DNA of 64,000 bases from the NCBI GenBank assembly GCA_026770025.1, contig JAMXDE010000035.1:496001-560000 (forward strand), in the 5' to 3' direction. Within the stretch, counting starts at the first letter, position 1. Every line of letters begins with the position of its first letter. The position numbers and the translations under genes are program-made. Below, piece after piece: positions 32,096 through 42,504 of this stretch. The notes under the pieces are model-generated. The model did not search any database, was not told the origin of the DNA, and worked only from the letters and a program-made list of their open reading frames with translations. The DNA comes from Craspedostauros australis. Taxonomy: Eukaryota > Bacillariophyta > Bacillariophyceae > Mastogloiales > Achnanthaceae.

Positions 32096-34730
32096 TATAG
32101 TTGGTGCTCTTGATGTGTTGAGTTGGACTCTTTTGTGGTTCAGGATGCACCGTCAGCAATTTTGTGAGGTTGCCTGTTTGCTCTGGACTCTTCTGTTGTT
32201 GTCCCTGATTGTGGAACCAGGTCTGGAAGGTGTGTGGCGGTGGATGATCGTGGATGTTTGTCACGTGTGGTTTGCCAGGTGCCAAAGTGTGACGCGCACA
32301 AAGCTGAACAACTGTGGGCTCGAGCTTCCTCGTCGTTGCGTTTTGGCAACTTTCGCCTCCGTGTGTCTGAATCCTCAGTTTCTTATGTACGTGACGTCAC
32401 GGATGATGATGTGATGTGGGTATGACATGCGGAGGACGCCCTGAATAAGGACAGTGACAAAGTATGACTCGTGGTTTGATATGCCAATCTCGGTCAACGA
32501 CACAGCGCTTCTGTGTTTCATCCGGTGGCGTGTGTGGGAGAAGGAAGATCGCGGCGACCCAAATGCGTTCCGTGAATACCAGTGAAATGACATCAGTGGG
32601 CACTAATACTGGTGTGGTGTGAACAATGGGTACGCCAAAAGATTGGATGAGTTGCCAACCACGCCGTTATTCGTTTCGGAAGGAACTGGCCGCTCTGACA
32701 TTTGCGGCACAGGAAGATGGATCGACTTCGGGCCACCCACAATGAAGCCTGATGCCGCAGTGCGCGATGTGTGAGTAGTAGTCGTATGGCAGAAGAAGGA
32801 GTTGGATGCGGAAGCCAGCAGGATGAGGAAAGACACGCGCTGGACACAAACGGAGAACGACAAAACCTGTTGCAACAGAGACACAGGACTGGAGACGATC
32901 CGTGAAATCTTCGTTCCACATGAACAACAACCATGTGGAACGAATGGAGGCGGAAGCTGGAGATCGGATGGAACGCTTCGCTTCCTTTCATCGACCACCG
33001 AGCAACATGAGCATGGGCATCAACCACTTCCGCTGCTGTCACAATCATGGAGTCAATCATATTTTCTGTCGAGTATTCTATTCTATTGCATTGGGAAAAC
33101 CAGCAGAGATTGGAATGAAGAATGGACTCCCAAGGAGACGACGGCCCGCTCCAACTCGCAACAGAGTACCGGCCCTTGCCCCTGCGCACACAGCTCGTAC
33201 TTGTGGAACCGCGTTGCTCTGCACCATTGTGAAGGAAAACGCCACCTCTGCTTGAACATCAGAGGAACATCAGAGTCAACAAGCATGATGGCATTACGCA
33301 GACCATCTATCTTCGCATGCGTTTATGTCTGAAGACCTGCAACATGGAGTTTCCCATCAACAGGCCCGTACCACTCGCGAAAGCAACGCGAGTCCTCTCA
33401 AGGTCGTGCGAGCAACAGGCAATACCAGGGACAGATCGATGATTGACGTGTACATATTATAGGTCGTATCAGTCTCGGCAAAACATGCCACCCTCAGTGG
33501 CAAGGATGGAGAACATGCGAGTACGCTGGTATTTACACAGGCCACAGACCACAGGCCACACAGTACTCGTCGACCGGATCGACCTCTCTGAAGAGTATCT
33601 CAGCACATCAGTCGGCTGCCGCAACGCCACACCACACCACGCCACGCAAGAGGCAACTAACCGAGCTCCAAGGCCACCGCGCTGTCACAACGCACTCAAT
33701 TGGCAATTGCATCATCAATCTCGTACCAGTACCCAAGGACAACCACACCACCACATCCCAAAGGGCCTTCCACATCGGTACCAGTAGGAATCCAACAGGA
33801 CAGCGTGTGAAGCACACCTTGTATCCAAACATTCGCGGCCAACTTTGCCTTTCCATACCACCATGTTACGAGTGTGTGCCCCAATCTACGAGTACTACAT
33901 CCTCTGGTCTATTCGACTCGTACCTACGATCCATGTGTTTCTGTGTTTGTTAATACCAGCGAGATCAGCGGCATGACATGGCCGAGTGGATACGCTACAG
34001 GCGCCAACCACTACGACAACGGCGACTCTGGTCTAACAAGACAGCATGATCTCCACAAGCGACTCGTCGTGGTGTCCGCGGCCAAGAAAGGAACTCTGCT
34101 CGAATCTCCTCTGATGTAAGTCCATTGGAGTATACCGTTATTGTTCAGAAGCTGGCTGTCGACCAATCAGGAGCAAGAGCTGGAGTATTAACAATATGAG
34201 GATTCTAACTTCGCATCATAAGCCCATCACATTCACGATTCAGAAGATACCTTCGCACCCCCATTTGCTCCCCCTTTTCATATACCCCCACAAAACTCGA
34301 TCGTTCGTTGGTACAGACGCGACAGAGAACGAAGTGGAAACTGGTGTCAAAGGGAAGTTCATCAGTCGTCACCAAGGGATCAACCACACACCATGGGAAC
34401 AAACCTGCGAGCCCATCCGCACGTGTGAAGCCGGTATTCGTGCTGTAATCATCACACGTTGTCGTCATTGTGCCTTGCTGATGTCACAGCAATGGATGCT
34501 ATCGAGTGGGAGTGAACGCGACCGCAAACAGTTCTCTACGTGAATGGCCTTGTGAAACGAATGCGTTGCTGGTTATCTCTATCAGGTACGTGATCAGCGC
34601 ATTGCTGGCAAAGTGTTCGCAGCCGTTCTCCGCGATTGATAACTGTATCGACTGGAAGGCCGCATGACTTATGAGAACCAGAATGAGCATTGCTCGTACC
34701 CTACATGTGTACAGACGCGTAACGGCGGAG
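32096..34730. other. intergenic region, no gene recognised
   Basis: About 2.6 kb between two - strand genes. Open frames are short, mixed in strand and without domains. A TGACGTCA palindrome lies at 32392, within the likely promoter of the gene ending at 31144. Confidence 0.5.
32392..32399. promoter_or_regulatory. TGACGTCA palindrome (CRE/bZIP-type site)
   Basis: Exact CRE palindrome 388 bases upstream of the ATG at 32004 on the minus strand. Same motif as at 12255 and 12409. Confidence 0.3.
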
Positions 34731-37700
34731 TTATCCATTCGACTCGCCCGTAGCCAACGGGACTGCAATCTCCAATGGTGGCTTCCAAATCTCGCCGCAC
34801 CATGCTGTGAGCTCCGCGACCTTGGCATGCGCTCCCCAATTGTCATACAGCCGGAGGGCTTCATCAAGATTGGACTTTGCGCGGTCCCTGTCGCCCTGCC
34901 GAAGCCAGATGCTGCCCATCCGCTCGTTGGCCAATGCCTGGTCATGAGTGCGCCCGGACCGTCCCGCAAGCCGAATGGCCTGTTCATAGTGGTTCACGAT
35001 CTTCTCGTGCTGCGACGCCGGAATGGTGCCACGCTTCGACTTCGCCACGCACTTCTCGGCTTCCAGCATGGCGAGTTGATGGGGCAAGTTCGGATTGCCC
35101 TTGCGCGTCCATTGCTTGACCATCTTGTGCGCACGGGTGGCAACGCGGTAGTACTTCTTCCGAACGGCCGACGAACGCCTGCGCCTTGAGACAGCGATGT
35201 AGCATGCATTGGCACAAAAGACAGCCAGCTGGATGCACCCAACCTGCCCCCTCACATGCTTGTCGTGCACACCGAAGCAGACGAGCGCCAGATCGGCCGC
35301 TACTTCGTATTCGCCAATGAAAACCGAGACGAAGATCTTTTGTCTCTGCACTGTCACGACCATGTACTTGTTGTCCGTGTCTTCGTATTCCTGCATGGCC
35401 GTGTACTCGTTGAATGCATCGCCGACGAGTACGGTGCGTCTGCTCGATGCTCCCTGGAGGTTCAGAACCGTCTGCCAGATGATCGACAGGAGAGTTCGCA
35501 GCCGATCCTGTTTGAAATCGTGCGCGATCTTCGTGTGGGTCGAAAGATCGGCCTCAAGCGTATCCAGGTTGTTTCCGCAGTACCATGACATCTCCAAGTA
35601 GAAGTACATGCACCCCACAGCCACCTGCGGTGCTCCTGCCGACATGCCCGCCGCGTACCCGAAAGGCAATGGCTCCTTGCACCATTCCAGTGGCCGCGAC
35701 GTTTGGAGGATGAGCGGGTATACCAACTGATACACGCGCGCGAAGATGCCGCGATCTGCCTGCTCGCGGGCCATTTTGATGGCATGGTTGGCATAAGCTG
35801 TCGCTGCATCCCACTTTCCAAGCACGCCTCCAAGTACGAAGCCAGCCCCTCCATATACCACCGGCGACAATGGCGTCGTGCCATTCTTGAACATCCGCTT
35901 CATCATGAAGCTGAGGACCAGAGGGATGAGCATAGGATCGGTGACGTATGCAGAGGATGAAAAGTCGCTCAACGTCTTGACGATGGCATACTCTTGTGGA
36001 TCATCAGCATCGCTCAGGAGAGCCACCTTTTCGGGCGCCCATGTGTCGGCATGTGACTTCAGCGTCATCAAAGCACGAACGACTGCGAAGATTTTGCCGA
36101 CCTGAAATCTCGGGAAGGTATAGCCAAGCTGTTCCAACACCTCTCGACCAATGCTCGTTTGGTCGTGTACTGTTGTGAATGCCACGCTCCCGCTCGCGGT
36201 TGCCTTCATCAGCACATTGTACACTCTGATCTTGTCCCAAATAGATATTTCGAGATCAATGACGGTGTTGGCATGAAGGAACATTTGATCATGGTCAGAA
36301 CACACGTATGCTGCTTCTGCTGCTGACGTGAAGAGATCCAGACTCATCGAGTATTGCGTCCGCCAATGATCGGCAGGCAGGAGCTTGATTGCTGTTTGAA
36401 AATGCGTCAGCGCTGCACGGAATGCAGCGCATTTGATCGCCTTGTGACCAGCGGCCCGATTCAGTTCGGCAGCGCGGAAACGCACGTGACTGCAACGTTC
36501 TGAAGAGACGGTTGCATTCATCGTGCTGTGCCCCTCCCGATCTCGGACTTTTGAAGGCGTGTTGGATCTTGGCATACTATCGCTCTCACCAGCGCTTCGA
36601 GCTGCATTTGCATCTGCACTTGTGGATGGTGATGGTGGTGACGCAAATGATTCTTCATCATCCGCGGCCGTCCCTTGGTACGGCTCAAGCAAGTCAAGAC
36701 GTCTGTTCATAAGGTTCACGACCACGAACGCGTACTGATCAAGCTCGTCGTTGGATATACCTTCCATCAAGATTCTGCCGATGCGGAATTGCAACTCCGG
36801 GAGCATGCCATCGCCGATTAAAGCAAGCGCGGCTTCTTGCACCTTGTCGTGGACGAATACGAACTCTTGGGGCATGGCGATCGATGCTTGTTGTGATAGG
36901 CCGCTGTCCATCTGCACACTGTCATCGTCAAACTGAGCGCCGTGATCATGCCGAAGAATCTCAATCAACCCTTCCTGCTTGTAGACCGACAGGATGTCCG
37001 ACCATTCTTCCTCCGTGATGGGAGGAGGAAAGCCGAATATCCTCTCATAGAGGCCGCGGCTTTCCTTGTCCTTGACGAAACCATGCATCGTGAGGCGGAG
37101 GAGAAACCACGAAAACGTCGATCCCAAGCAAGCTGCCACCGGCAGCAGATGCTTCGAGCCGTCGATCCTTTGCATTTTGATCTCCATGAGCTGGACGATG
37201 TTGATCGTGGCAGGGCTGTCTCTCCGGATCTTGTCATTATCCCACTCCCACTTGATACGCCCGATATTGTACGTGAGGAGATCATCCTCGACAAGCAGCC
37301 GGATGAACTGTTGGACGAAGAATGCATTCCCACCCGTCCTCTTGTGGACGATGTCTGCCAGTTCCCTGCAGGCGTGCGTCCTGCTGACGTCCCCACGGAC
37401 ACTGGTGCTGTGATCATGACCATCGTCATAGCATCCCAGCAGCTGGGCGAGCATGGTGCAGATATCGTCCAAAGTGAGGTCAACCACTGTGATCTTCACA
37501 TTGCGGATGCACCGTTCCCTCTTCGACTTTTCGATGGACTTGAGGAGCTGATGTACGATATCGGTGTCGCTTTCTTCGACCAGGTTGGATCGGTAGGAAG
37601 CAATGAACATGAATGACGAGATTGATGTATCCAAGAGCCATGACTCGACTGTGTCCAAGGTGGCCTTGTCCGCCCACTGAATGTCATCAAGGACGAGGAC

Positions 37701-39029
37701 CAGCGGGCAGTAGCCAGTGACGATCTGCAGGAAATGTTGCAGTGCGAACTTGAGCTGGTTGGATTGTTCCGCATACCCTTCCAGTGCCGAAGCTGCAGGG
37801 GACTGAGACGCCATAGATGGCTGACGATGGAGCTTGTGCCCAGTTGTGTTCTCTGCTTGGTTCGATGCTACTGCATTCAGTTGTCGAATGCTCTGCGCGT
37901 GCTCAGATGGCGAGAAACTCGGTGTCAGCAGCGCATCGGCGCCAACCACATCGACGAGGTTGGGCATGACTTTGGACAGCACTTGGAGCTCCTTGTAGTC
38001 CATGCCATCCACAATCTTTCGTTGTAGATCCTCAAAGTAGCCTATCTTGCATCTGCTTTCGATTTGTGCAGTTTTCGGAAGCTTGACGATCTGGCTGCAC
38101 AGCTCCGTCATGGAACTCTTTATGCCAAGGAATGGTTCTTCAACTTGCTTGAGGTCGGATTTGCACGAGGCGATGAACATATTGTGATGTTCGGACCGCA
38201 GAGCAGACTGCACCAGGGCCGACTTGCCGACTCCTGGGAGACCCGTGACGGAGACGAACGAGCAGACCGGTGAGCGGGGTTTGGAAATGTCCTGCGTCAC
38301 AGTTTCCTCCGACGATACATCCAGGCGGTTGTGTTTCGACTGCCCATTCCGTTCGTCGCGTTCAGTGTTTGATGCGTCTCGCATTGCGGACTTTCGATGT
38401 ATGTCTGGATCGCTGGCCCCATTGTGTATTCGTTGGCCGGCGATGGCCGCTAGTTCCTTTCTGATGATGCGTTGCTCCGTTTCGCGTCCAACCAACCGCA
38501 GATGGGCGAAGTTGAGCTGCTCACGGGAGATTTCTGATATCTTCTTGGCAGTGTTCATGCGAGAAGTCTGCGTCGCCAAGATGGGCTGGTGAAAAGAAGT
38601 GGACAGATCTTCCGAACCCACACCTGCATGGTTGGAAGCCTGCACGGAAGATGACTCCTGGCCATCGTGATGTCGCTGGGACGATGGGGTTGCTGCTGAG
38701 AACGAAGACGACGACACACGGCGTTTCTGCATGTGCTGAAGGATCTTGGGGCGGCGGTTCGTCTCATTTGGCAGCTGTGAGGTCTGAGCGCTAAACTCTT
38801 TGGAAAATGTGGTTGACGACCCATCAGAGGACATGGTTTGTGATGATGCTGGATACGTTGGAGTGGGAGCTTGGTTTGGAAATCCTTTGGCGTTAGACGC
38901 TTGCGAATCGAAGCAACCACCTCCTTGTAGGGGCAGGACAGCGGTATTGGCGGTATCTCGATCGACCGCCGATCCATCACCGTGCAGGTTCGATGGGCCT
39001 GCTCGATCTTGTTCTCTCCTTTTCAACAT
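34731..39029 (-). CDS. large STAND/AAA_16-type ATPase with helical repeat C-terminus
   Basis: A 1,432-residue protein from the ATG at 39029. Residues 1-170 are low-complexity. LVGRETEQRIIRKEL (near 190) is the typical lead-in of AAA_16 ATPases. The P-loop TGLPGVGKSALVQ has its Lys at 269 and Walker B LVLVLDDIQWAD has Asp at 448-449. A sensor region follows (VHKRTGGNAFFVQQFIRLL), then a winged-helix-like segment (TINIVQLMEIKMQRID). About 850-1400 consists of repeated helices resembling TPRs (ALTHFQTAIKLL, ANERMGSIWLRQGDRDRAKSNLDEALRLYDNW). STAND proteins of this layout are nucleotide-dependent signalling switches, as in bacterial PknK and MalT and large families in algae. No kinase or other effector domain is seen. 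The open frame continues upstream to 39623, but that part covers a minisatellite and looks like leader. Confidence 0.75.
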   Translation of the reverse strand: MLKRREQDRAGPSNLHGDGSAVDRDTANTAVLPLQGGGCFDSQASNAKGFPNQAPTPTYPASSQTMSSDGSSTTFSKEFSAQTSQLPNETNRRPKILQHMQKRRVSSSSFSAATPSSQRHHDGQESSSVQASNHAGVGSEDLSTSFHQPILATQTSRMNTAKKISEISREQLNFAHLRLVGRETEQRIIRKELAAIAGQRIHNGASDPDIHRKSAMRDASNTERDERNGQSKHNRLDVSSEETVTQDISKPRSPVCSFVSVTGLPGVGKSALVQSALRSEHHNMFIASCKSDLKQVEEPFLGIKSSMTELCSQIVKLPKTAQIESRCKIGYFEDLQRKIVDGMDYKELQVLSKVMPNLVDVVGADALLTPSFSPSEHAQSIRQLNAVASNQAENTTGHKLHRQPSMASQSPAASALEGYAEQSNQLKFALQHFLQIVTGYCPLVLVLDDIQWADKATLDTVESWLLDTSISSFMFIASYRSNLVEESDTDIVHQLLKSIEKSKRERCIRNVKITVVDLTLDDICTMLAQLLGCYDDGHDHSTSVRGDVSRTHACRELADIVHKRTGGNAFFVQQFIRLLVEDDLLTYNIGRIKWEWDNDKIRRDSPATINIVQLMEIKMQRIDGSKHLLPVAACLGSTFSWFLLRLTMHGFVKDKESRGLYERIFGFPPPITEEEWSDILSVYKQEGLIEILRHDHGAQFDDDSVQMDSGLSQQASIAMPQEFVFVHDKVQEAALALIGDGMLPELQFRIGRILMEGISNDELDQYAFVVVNLMNRRLDLLEPYQGTAADDEESFASPPSPSTSADANAARSAGESDSMPRSNTPSKVRDREGHSTMNATVSSERCSHVRFRAAELNRAAGHKAIKCAAFRAALTHFQTAIKLLPADHWRTQYSMSLDLFTSAAEAAYVCSDHDQMFLHANTVIDLEISIWDKIRVYNVLMKATASGSVAFTTVHDQTSIGREVLEQLGYTFPRFQVGKIFAVVRALMTLKSHADTWAPEKVALLSDADDPQEYAIVKTLSDFSSSAYVTDPMLIPLVLSFMMKRMFKNGTTPLSPVVYGGAGFVLGGVLGKWDAATAYANHAIKMAREQADRGIFARVYQLVYPLILQTSRPLEWCKEPLPFGYAAGMSAGAPQVAVGCMYFYLEMSWYCGNNLDTLEADLSTHTKIAHDFKQDRLRTLLSIIWQTVLNLQGASSRRTVLVGDAFNEYTAMQEYEDTDNKYMVVTVQRQKIFVSVFIGEYEVAADLALVCFGVHDKHVRGQVGCIQLAVFCANACYIAVSRRRRSSAVRKKYYRVATRAHKMVKQWTRKGNPNLPHQLAMLEAEKCVAKSKRGTIPASQHEKIVNHYEQAIRLAGRSGRTHDQALANERMGSIWLRQGDRDRAKSNLDEALRLYDNWGAHAKVAELTAWCGEIWKPPLEIAVPLATGESNG

Positions 39030-39100
39030 GGAATCAGCGACAGTTGCGGAGCCGAAGAAGTATACGAGTAGTTGTGGAGTGAATGTCGTGTGTACTCTAC

Positions 39101-39130
39101 TGTACTGTGCTGTACTGTGCTGTACTGTGC
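39101..39130. repeat. minisatellite, TGTACTGTGC x3
   Basis: Three perfect copies of the 10-base unit stand 72 bases upstream of the ATG of the STAND gene, with a partial copy before them. Probably in its 5' leader. Confidence 0.8.
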
Positions 39131-40099
39131 TGAACAACTGTTTGGTACTGCGTTCGCGCCTGGGGTCTACCGCAACGGAGAGGGGCACGAGTATGATGTA
39201 AAGTATTCTCGGTATCGTCACGCAAGTCACCTTCTCCCTTGTTTCATGGTTTGCGCATTGGTGTTGTAATTGGAATTGTGATTGTATTTGACTGGATTTG
39301 TGCGAGTGGGTGTGACTCTGCATGAACAAACTCAAGCATGGGGCGCCTCCAATGTCGTCCTGCGCCGTCCATCCCGAGTTGAGGAGGCCGCGTGTTGCAA
39401 TTCTGGGCAAGGATGTGGAGAGGGACGAAAGCAACGCCCGTTTGTCAGCTGTTCCGATCGCTCTTGCGGAGATTCTGTCTGTTGCTGGCGTTTCAGGAAC
39501 ACGCAGATCGAGGTCCTGACGGTGGGACATCAAACCGAGCCAGGTCCTTGAGTGAACGCCATGTTCTCCCCTCCGTGGAGACACCTGCGACATAGCAGGA
39601 GTGATCAACGCGGCCGTTTGCACTCCGAGCTAATTTTGTGAGAATGCGGAGAAGACGCCTTCAGCGGTATCCACTTATTGGGCTGGTGGAAGAAATCAAC
39701 TCTTAATCTGAAGGCACAAGCTACAGTTGTTGCGACGATGAAAAAGCAAAGTTGCTCAGAAGGAGGATTTGTTCCGTTGAGAGACGAACATGAGCGCGAT
39801 TCGTGACAGGTACTGTCGTTGAAGTCGTGGTTTCGGTCATTTCTCTCGACCTGATTGCTTTTTGCCGGTGCCCCAGCACCGACTCCAGGTCCCGTCACTC
39901 AAGTGGGTCCCGTGTTGATACCACAAACAATGACAACAACTCATCATCCATCAACACACATTCATTCCCCACATAACGCCGAGGAACACACCGAACAGCA
40001 CAGAAGAACCATCATGAGGAACAACAGCCACAATACTCGAAGAGAGCGATGTCGATAGAGTAGACGAGAGGCGGCGCAACGCAAAGCAAGCCAAGTGCG
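39131..40099. other. divergent promoter region
   Basis: About 970 bases separating the STAND gene (-) from the GT8-like gene (+). It must carry both promoters. The stretch before 40100 is C/A-rich as in other leaders. I see no additional gene. Confidence 0.5.
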
Positions 40100-41212
40100 A
40101 TGGCGAGGAATCATCACTACAAAGGGAATCGGCGGAAATGTGTACTACTATGGGTGTTGAGCGCCGTCGCGATTGTTGTCCTTGGAAACGCGGTGATCCA
40201 TTCAAAGATCTTTTCCCAGGCCTCCATCGAGACGATTGATGCCCCCTTCGTGGGATTGCACAACGATCACATTGCTGTTGCGGCAGACAATACCCCAAAT
40301 GGCAACACGCAGCCTCGACGGAAGTGGGCCTACGTCTACCTCATGGCTGGATGCGACTCCACCAATCCAGGCAACCACCTCGGCATGCTCTACAACGTCG
40401 TCGTCGCGGCACGTGTGCTACGCAACGCGGGATCGAAGGTGGATATCGTTGTCATGGTCGAGATGTTCCACAGCGCGCCAAATGACAGGCTGCTGCCAGA
40501 GGAGGAGAGGATGTTGTGGGAATCAGGTGTCAAGATCAAATACATGGAGCGGTCCAACGAGAAGATGACGTTTCACGAGGCGATGCTACGAAAATTCGAG
40601 ATCTTGAAACTCACTGAGTACAGCAGAGTCTTGTACATGGACGCCGACATCATGCCATTCTGTTCCATGGATGATCTCTTTGATTTGTCAGAGCCTGATC
40701 CGCAGGCATTGGCTGACCAGGGGCTGACGCAGCCAGTCCTCCGCAAGAATATGGTGCTGACCTGGACCTCCTCACCAGCCAACGGCGGATTCTTTATGCT
40801 GAGACCAGCGCCAGGGTTCTACGATGAGATACAAGCAATCATCGAACGGCAAGAGAAAGAGGCAAGCCTCATCACCAAAGGCCCCAAGTTCAACCAGACG
40901 AGGGGCTGGGGGCACGTGTTTGAGGGTGGTGATGATGTATGGACAACGTTTCGCCATATCGAGGACCGCAAGAAGGGCCTGAACAAGAAATGGGCATGGC
41001 ACTGTGAGCATGGAGATCAGGGACTGCTGTACTACTGGGTCAAGTATCACCGCCGTGATGTTTCTATCATCATTGGGCCCACGACAGAGCATTGGGTTGA
41101 TCGTGACGGATCCGCCGTGCTGTGTCGAGATGTACATGCGTGTATATGTCAAGATGTACATCTATATGTGCATCGTTCACCCGTTATTCTCTTATACGTA
41201 CTTGGACGGTAA
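40100..41212 (+). CDS. GT8-like (glycogenin-type) glycosyltransferase whose end is LTR-derived
   Basis: A 370-codon frame. Residues 14-33 are a signal anchor (VLLWVLSAVAIVVLGNAV). The catalytic part begins with WAYVYLMAGCD and NHLGMLYNVVVAARVL and carries the metal-binding DxD at D181 and D183 (LYMDADIMPF), then PANGGFFMLRP and a distal HGDQGLLYYWV. This is the order expected of GT8 enzymes, which are retaining glycosyltransferases for glycans or glycogen-type primers; the Golgi is the likely site. The host-derived part ends at 41122. The last 29 residues (CRDVHACICQDVHL onward) and the stop codon come from a copia LTR that begins at 41123. The original C-terminus has therefore been replaced, but all recognisable catalytic motifs lie upstream. 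Whether the product is still made and stable is unknown. Confidence 0.75.
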   Translation: MARNHHYKGNRRKCVLLWVLSAVAIVVLGNAVIHSKIFSQASIETIDAPFVGLHNDHIAVAADNTPNGNTQPRRKWAYVYLMAGCDSTNPGNHLGMLYNVVVAARVLRNAGSKVDIVVMVEMFHSAPNDRLLPEEERMLWESGVKIKYMERSNEKMTFHEAMLRKFEILKLTEYSRVLYMDADIMPFCSMDDLFDLSEPDPQALADQGLTQPVLRKNMVLTWTSSPANGGFFMLRPAPGFYDEIQAIIERQEKEASLITKGPKFNQTRGWGHVFEGGDDVWTTFRHIEDRKKGLNKKWAWHCEHGDQGLLYYWVKYHRRDVSIIIGPTTEHWVDRDGSAVLCRDVHACICQDVHLYVHRSPVILLYVLGR

Positions 41213-41933
41213 AACTACACTCGTGTCAATAGTATGGTGTGATTTTTCAGACTCACAGCGGAAATGGAACACACAAAAATGAGCAGAAATTCTGGAGGAA
41301 ATTTGCAATCAACGATTTCTGAGAGAATTAGAAACATCGTCTGTCCATCCACCAATGGAAACATATGGTATCGAGCGAAGCTCAAGGTACCTCCCAACTA
41401 AACCCCAGATGACAATATCATCTGACAGACCATTGCATCATTGGTGGAATGTGACATCTGGAGAGCAGAAGGACACCTACTGATGTCAACAGGATGTCAT
41501 CATGTCACCACGTTGACATCTGTCTCCATGTCAGAAGCAGAAGGTAAAGATCGGATGACCGAACAGCATCAAGATCATGGATACATGAAAAGGAGTTCAA
41601 GTGGTAAGTACTCATGGAGTAGGAATCAGCAATGAACGAATGGAGTGTCGAATGCGGAGTACACATCAAATATGGAGTATCGTGTAATGCAAATGCGCGA
41701 TATGGAGAGAGAGAGAGAATACAAAGAGCAGCAAAAGTGCATCTTGTGTACCGACTCATAGTCAGACGACCCAATCTACAAGATAGACAAACGTGCCAAG
41801 AGCATCGGGCAAGAGAACGGAGACACCAAGAGGATCGGAGTACTCAATGTAATGAAATAGCAAACAGACCGACTATCAACAACACCGTCTTCCACGATCG
41901 TAGGCTTCCAATCGCGGAACTTGCCAACATACA
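41123..41933 (+). repeat. solo LTR of a Ty1/copia element (element C family)
   Basis: The whole stretch aligns, with scattered differences, to the 3' LTR of element C (58525-59319, opposite strand). It begins TGTCGAGATGTACATG and ends CTTGCCAACATACA, the same TG...CA ends. No internal retroelement sequence is attached, so it is a solo LTR. The five bases on each side do not match, which suggests recombination between different copies or old age. It is clearly more diverged from the element C LTR than the LTR pairs of A and B are from each other, so it is the oldest element insertion visible here. Confidence 0.85.
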
Positions 41934-42026
41934 CTACTAGGGCGAGCACAAGCATGTTGGAAGGCTCCGCGCTCGGAGAATTGGTAGTAGTCACACTCTT
42001 TGTCGAATGTGTTTCTGTTACTGTTA

Positions 42027-42031
42027 CTGTT
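42027..42031. repeat. target-site duplication of element A, left copy
   Basis: CTGTT directly outside the LTR that starts at 42032; the same five bases follow the far LTR at 56126-56130. Confidence 0.8.
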
Positions 42032-42478
42032 TGTTAGACTTGAGGAATTGGTGGTAACGTAAGGGGAAACGCGTCCTTCTGCAATTGATCAGATTGAGAA
42101 GGTGGCGTTCACTGGAAGTCTGTTGGAAACTCAAATGTTATTACAAACTTAGGAGTTGTGAGCTTACTCTCTGACCTCTGTTCATGTCCATGCCTCTGCT
42201 CTTGCATTCCTCTGTTCTGCAAGCATCGGATAGGATCTTTACATCTCTTCAAGTTCAACTGGTTTGGGTCAGTAGCTATCTCACAGTATCGTTCTTGTAT
42301 CGTGGTACCTTTTGTCTGATACCCAGTACCTTGGTACTTCTTTAGTTTCGTTTCTCGTCGAGCTATTCGCTCGTAATGTGATCATTTCATGGTCCGTGTT
42401 GGTTCAGGATACGATTCATACGCACAACTAAGCTGGAACACGAGAGAGAGCTGTGCGGAATAAAGCATAATGCTAATA
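42032..42478 (-). repeat. element A 3' LTR
   Basis: The outer end CTAACA (minus strand) abuts the target duplication. The inner border at about 42478 is inferred from a purine-rich tract (CTTCGGGGAG) on the minus strand. It matches the 5' LTR from 42032 to about 42375 and then differs completely. Confidence 0.7.
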
Positions 42479-42504
42479 CTCCCCGAAGCGTATCTCTGTG
42501 CCCT

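Noticed and set aside
39030-39623. N-terminal extension of the STAND gene
   Set aside because: The frame is open, but the encoded sequence spans a minisatellite and is low-complexity without resemblance to the family; the ATG at 39029 is preferred.
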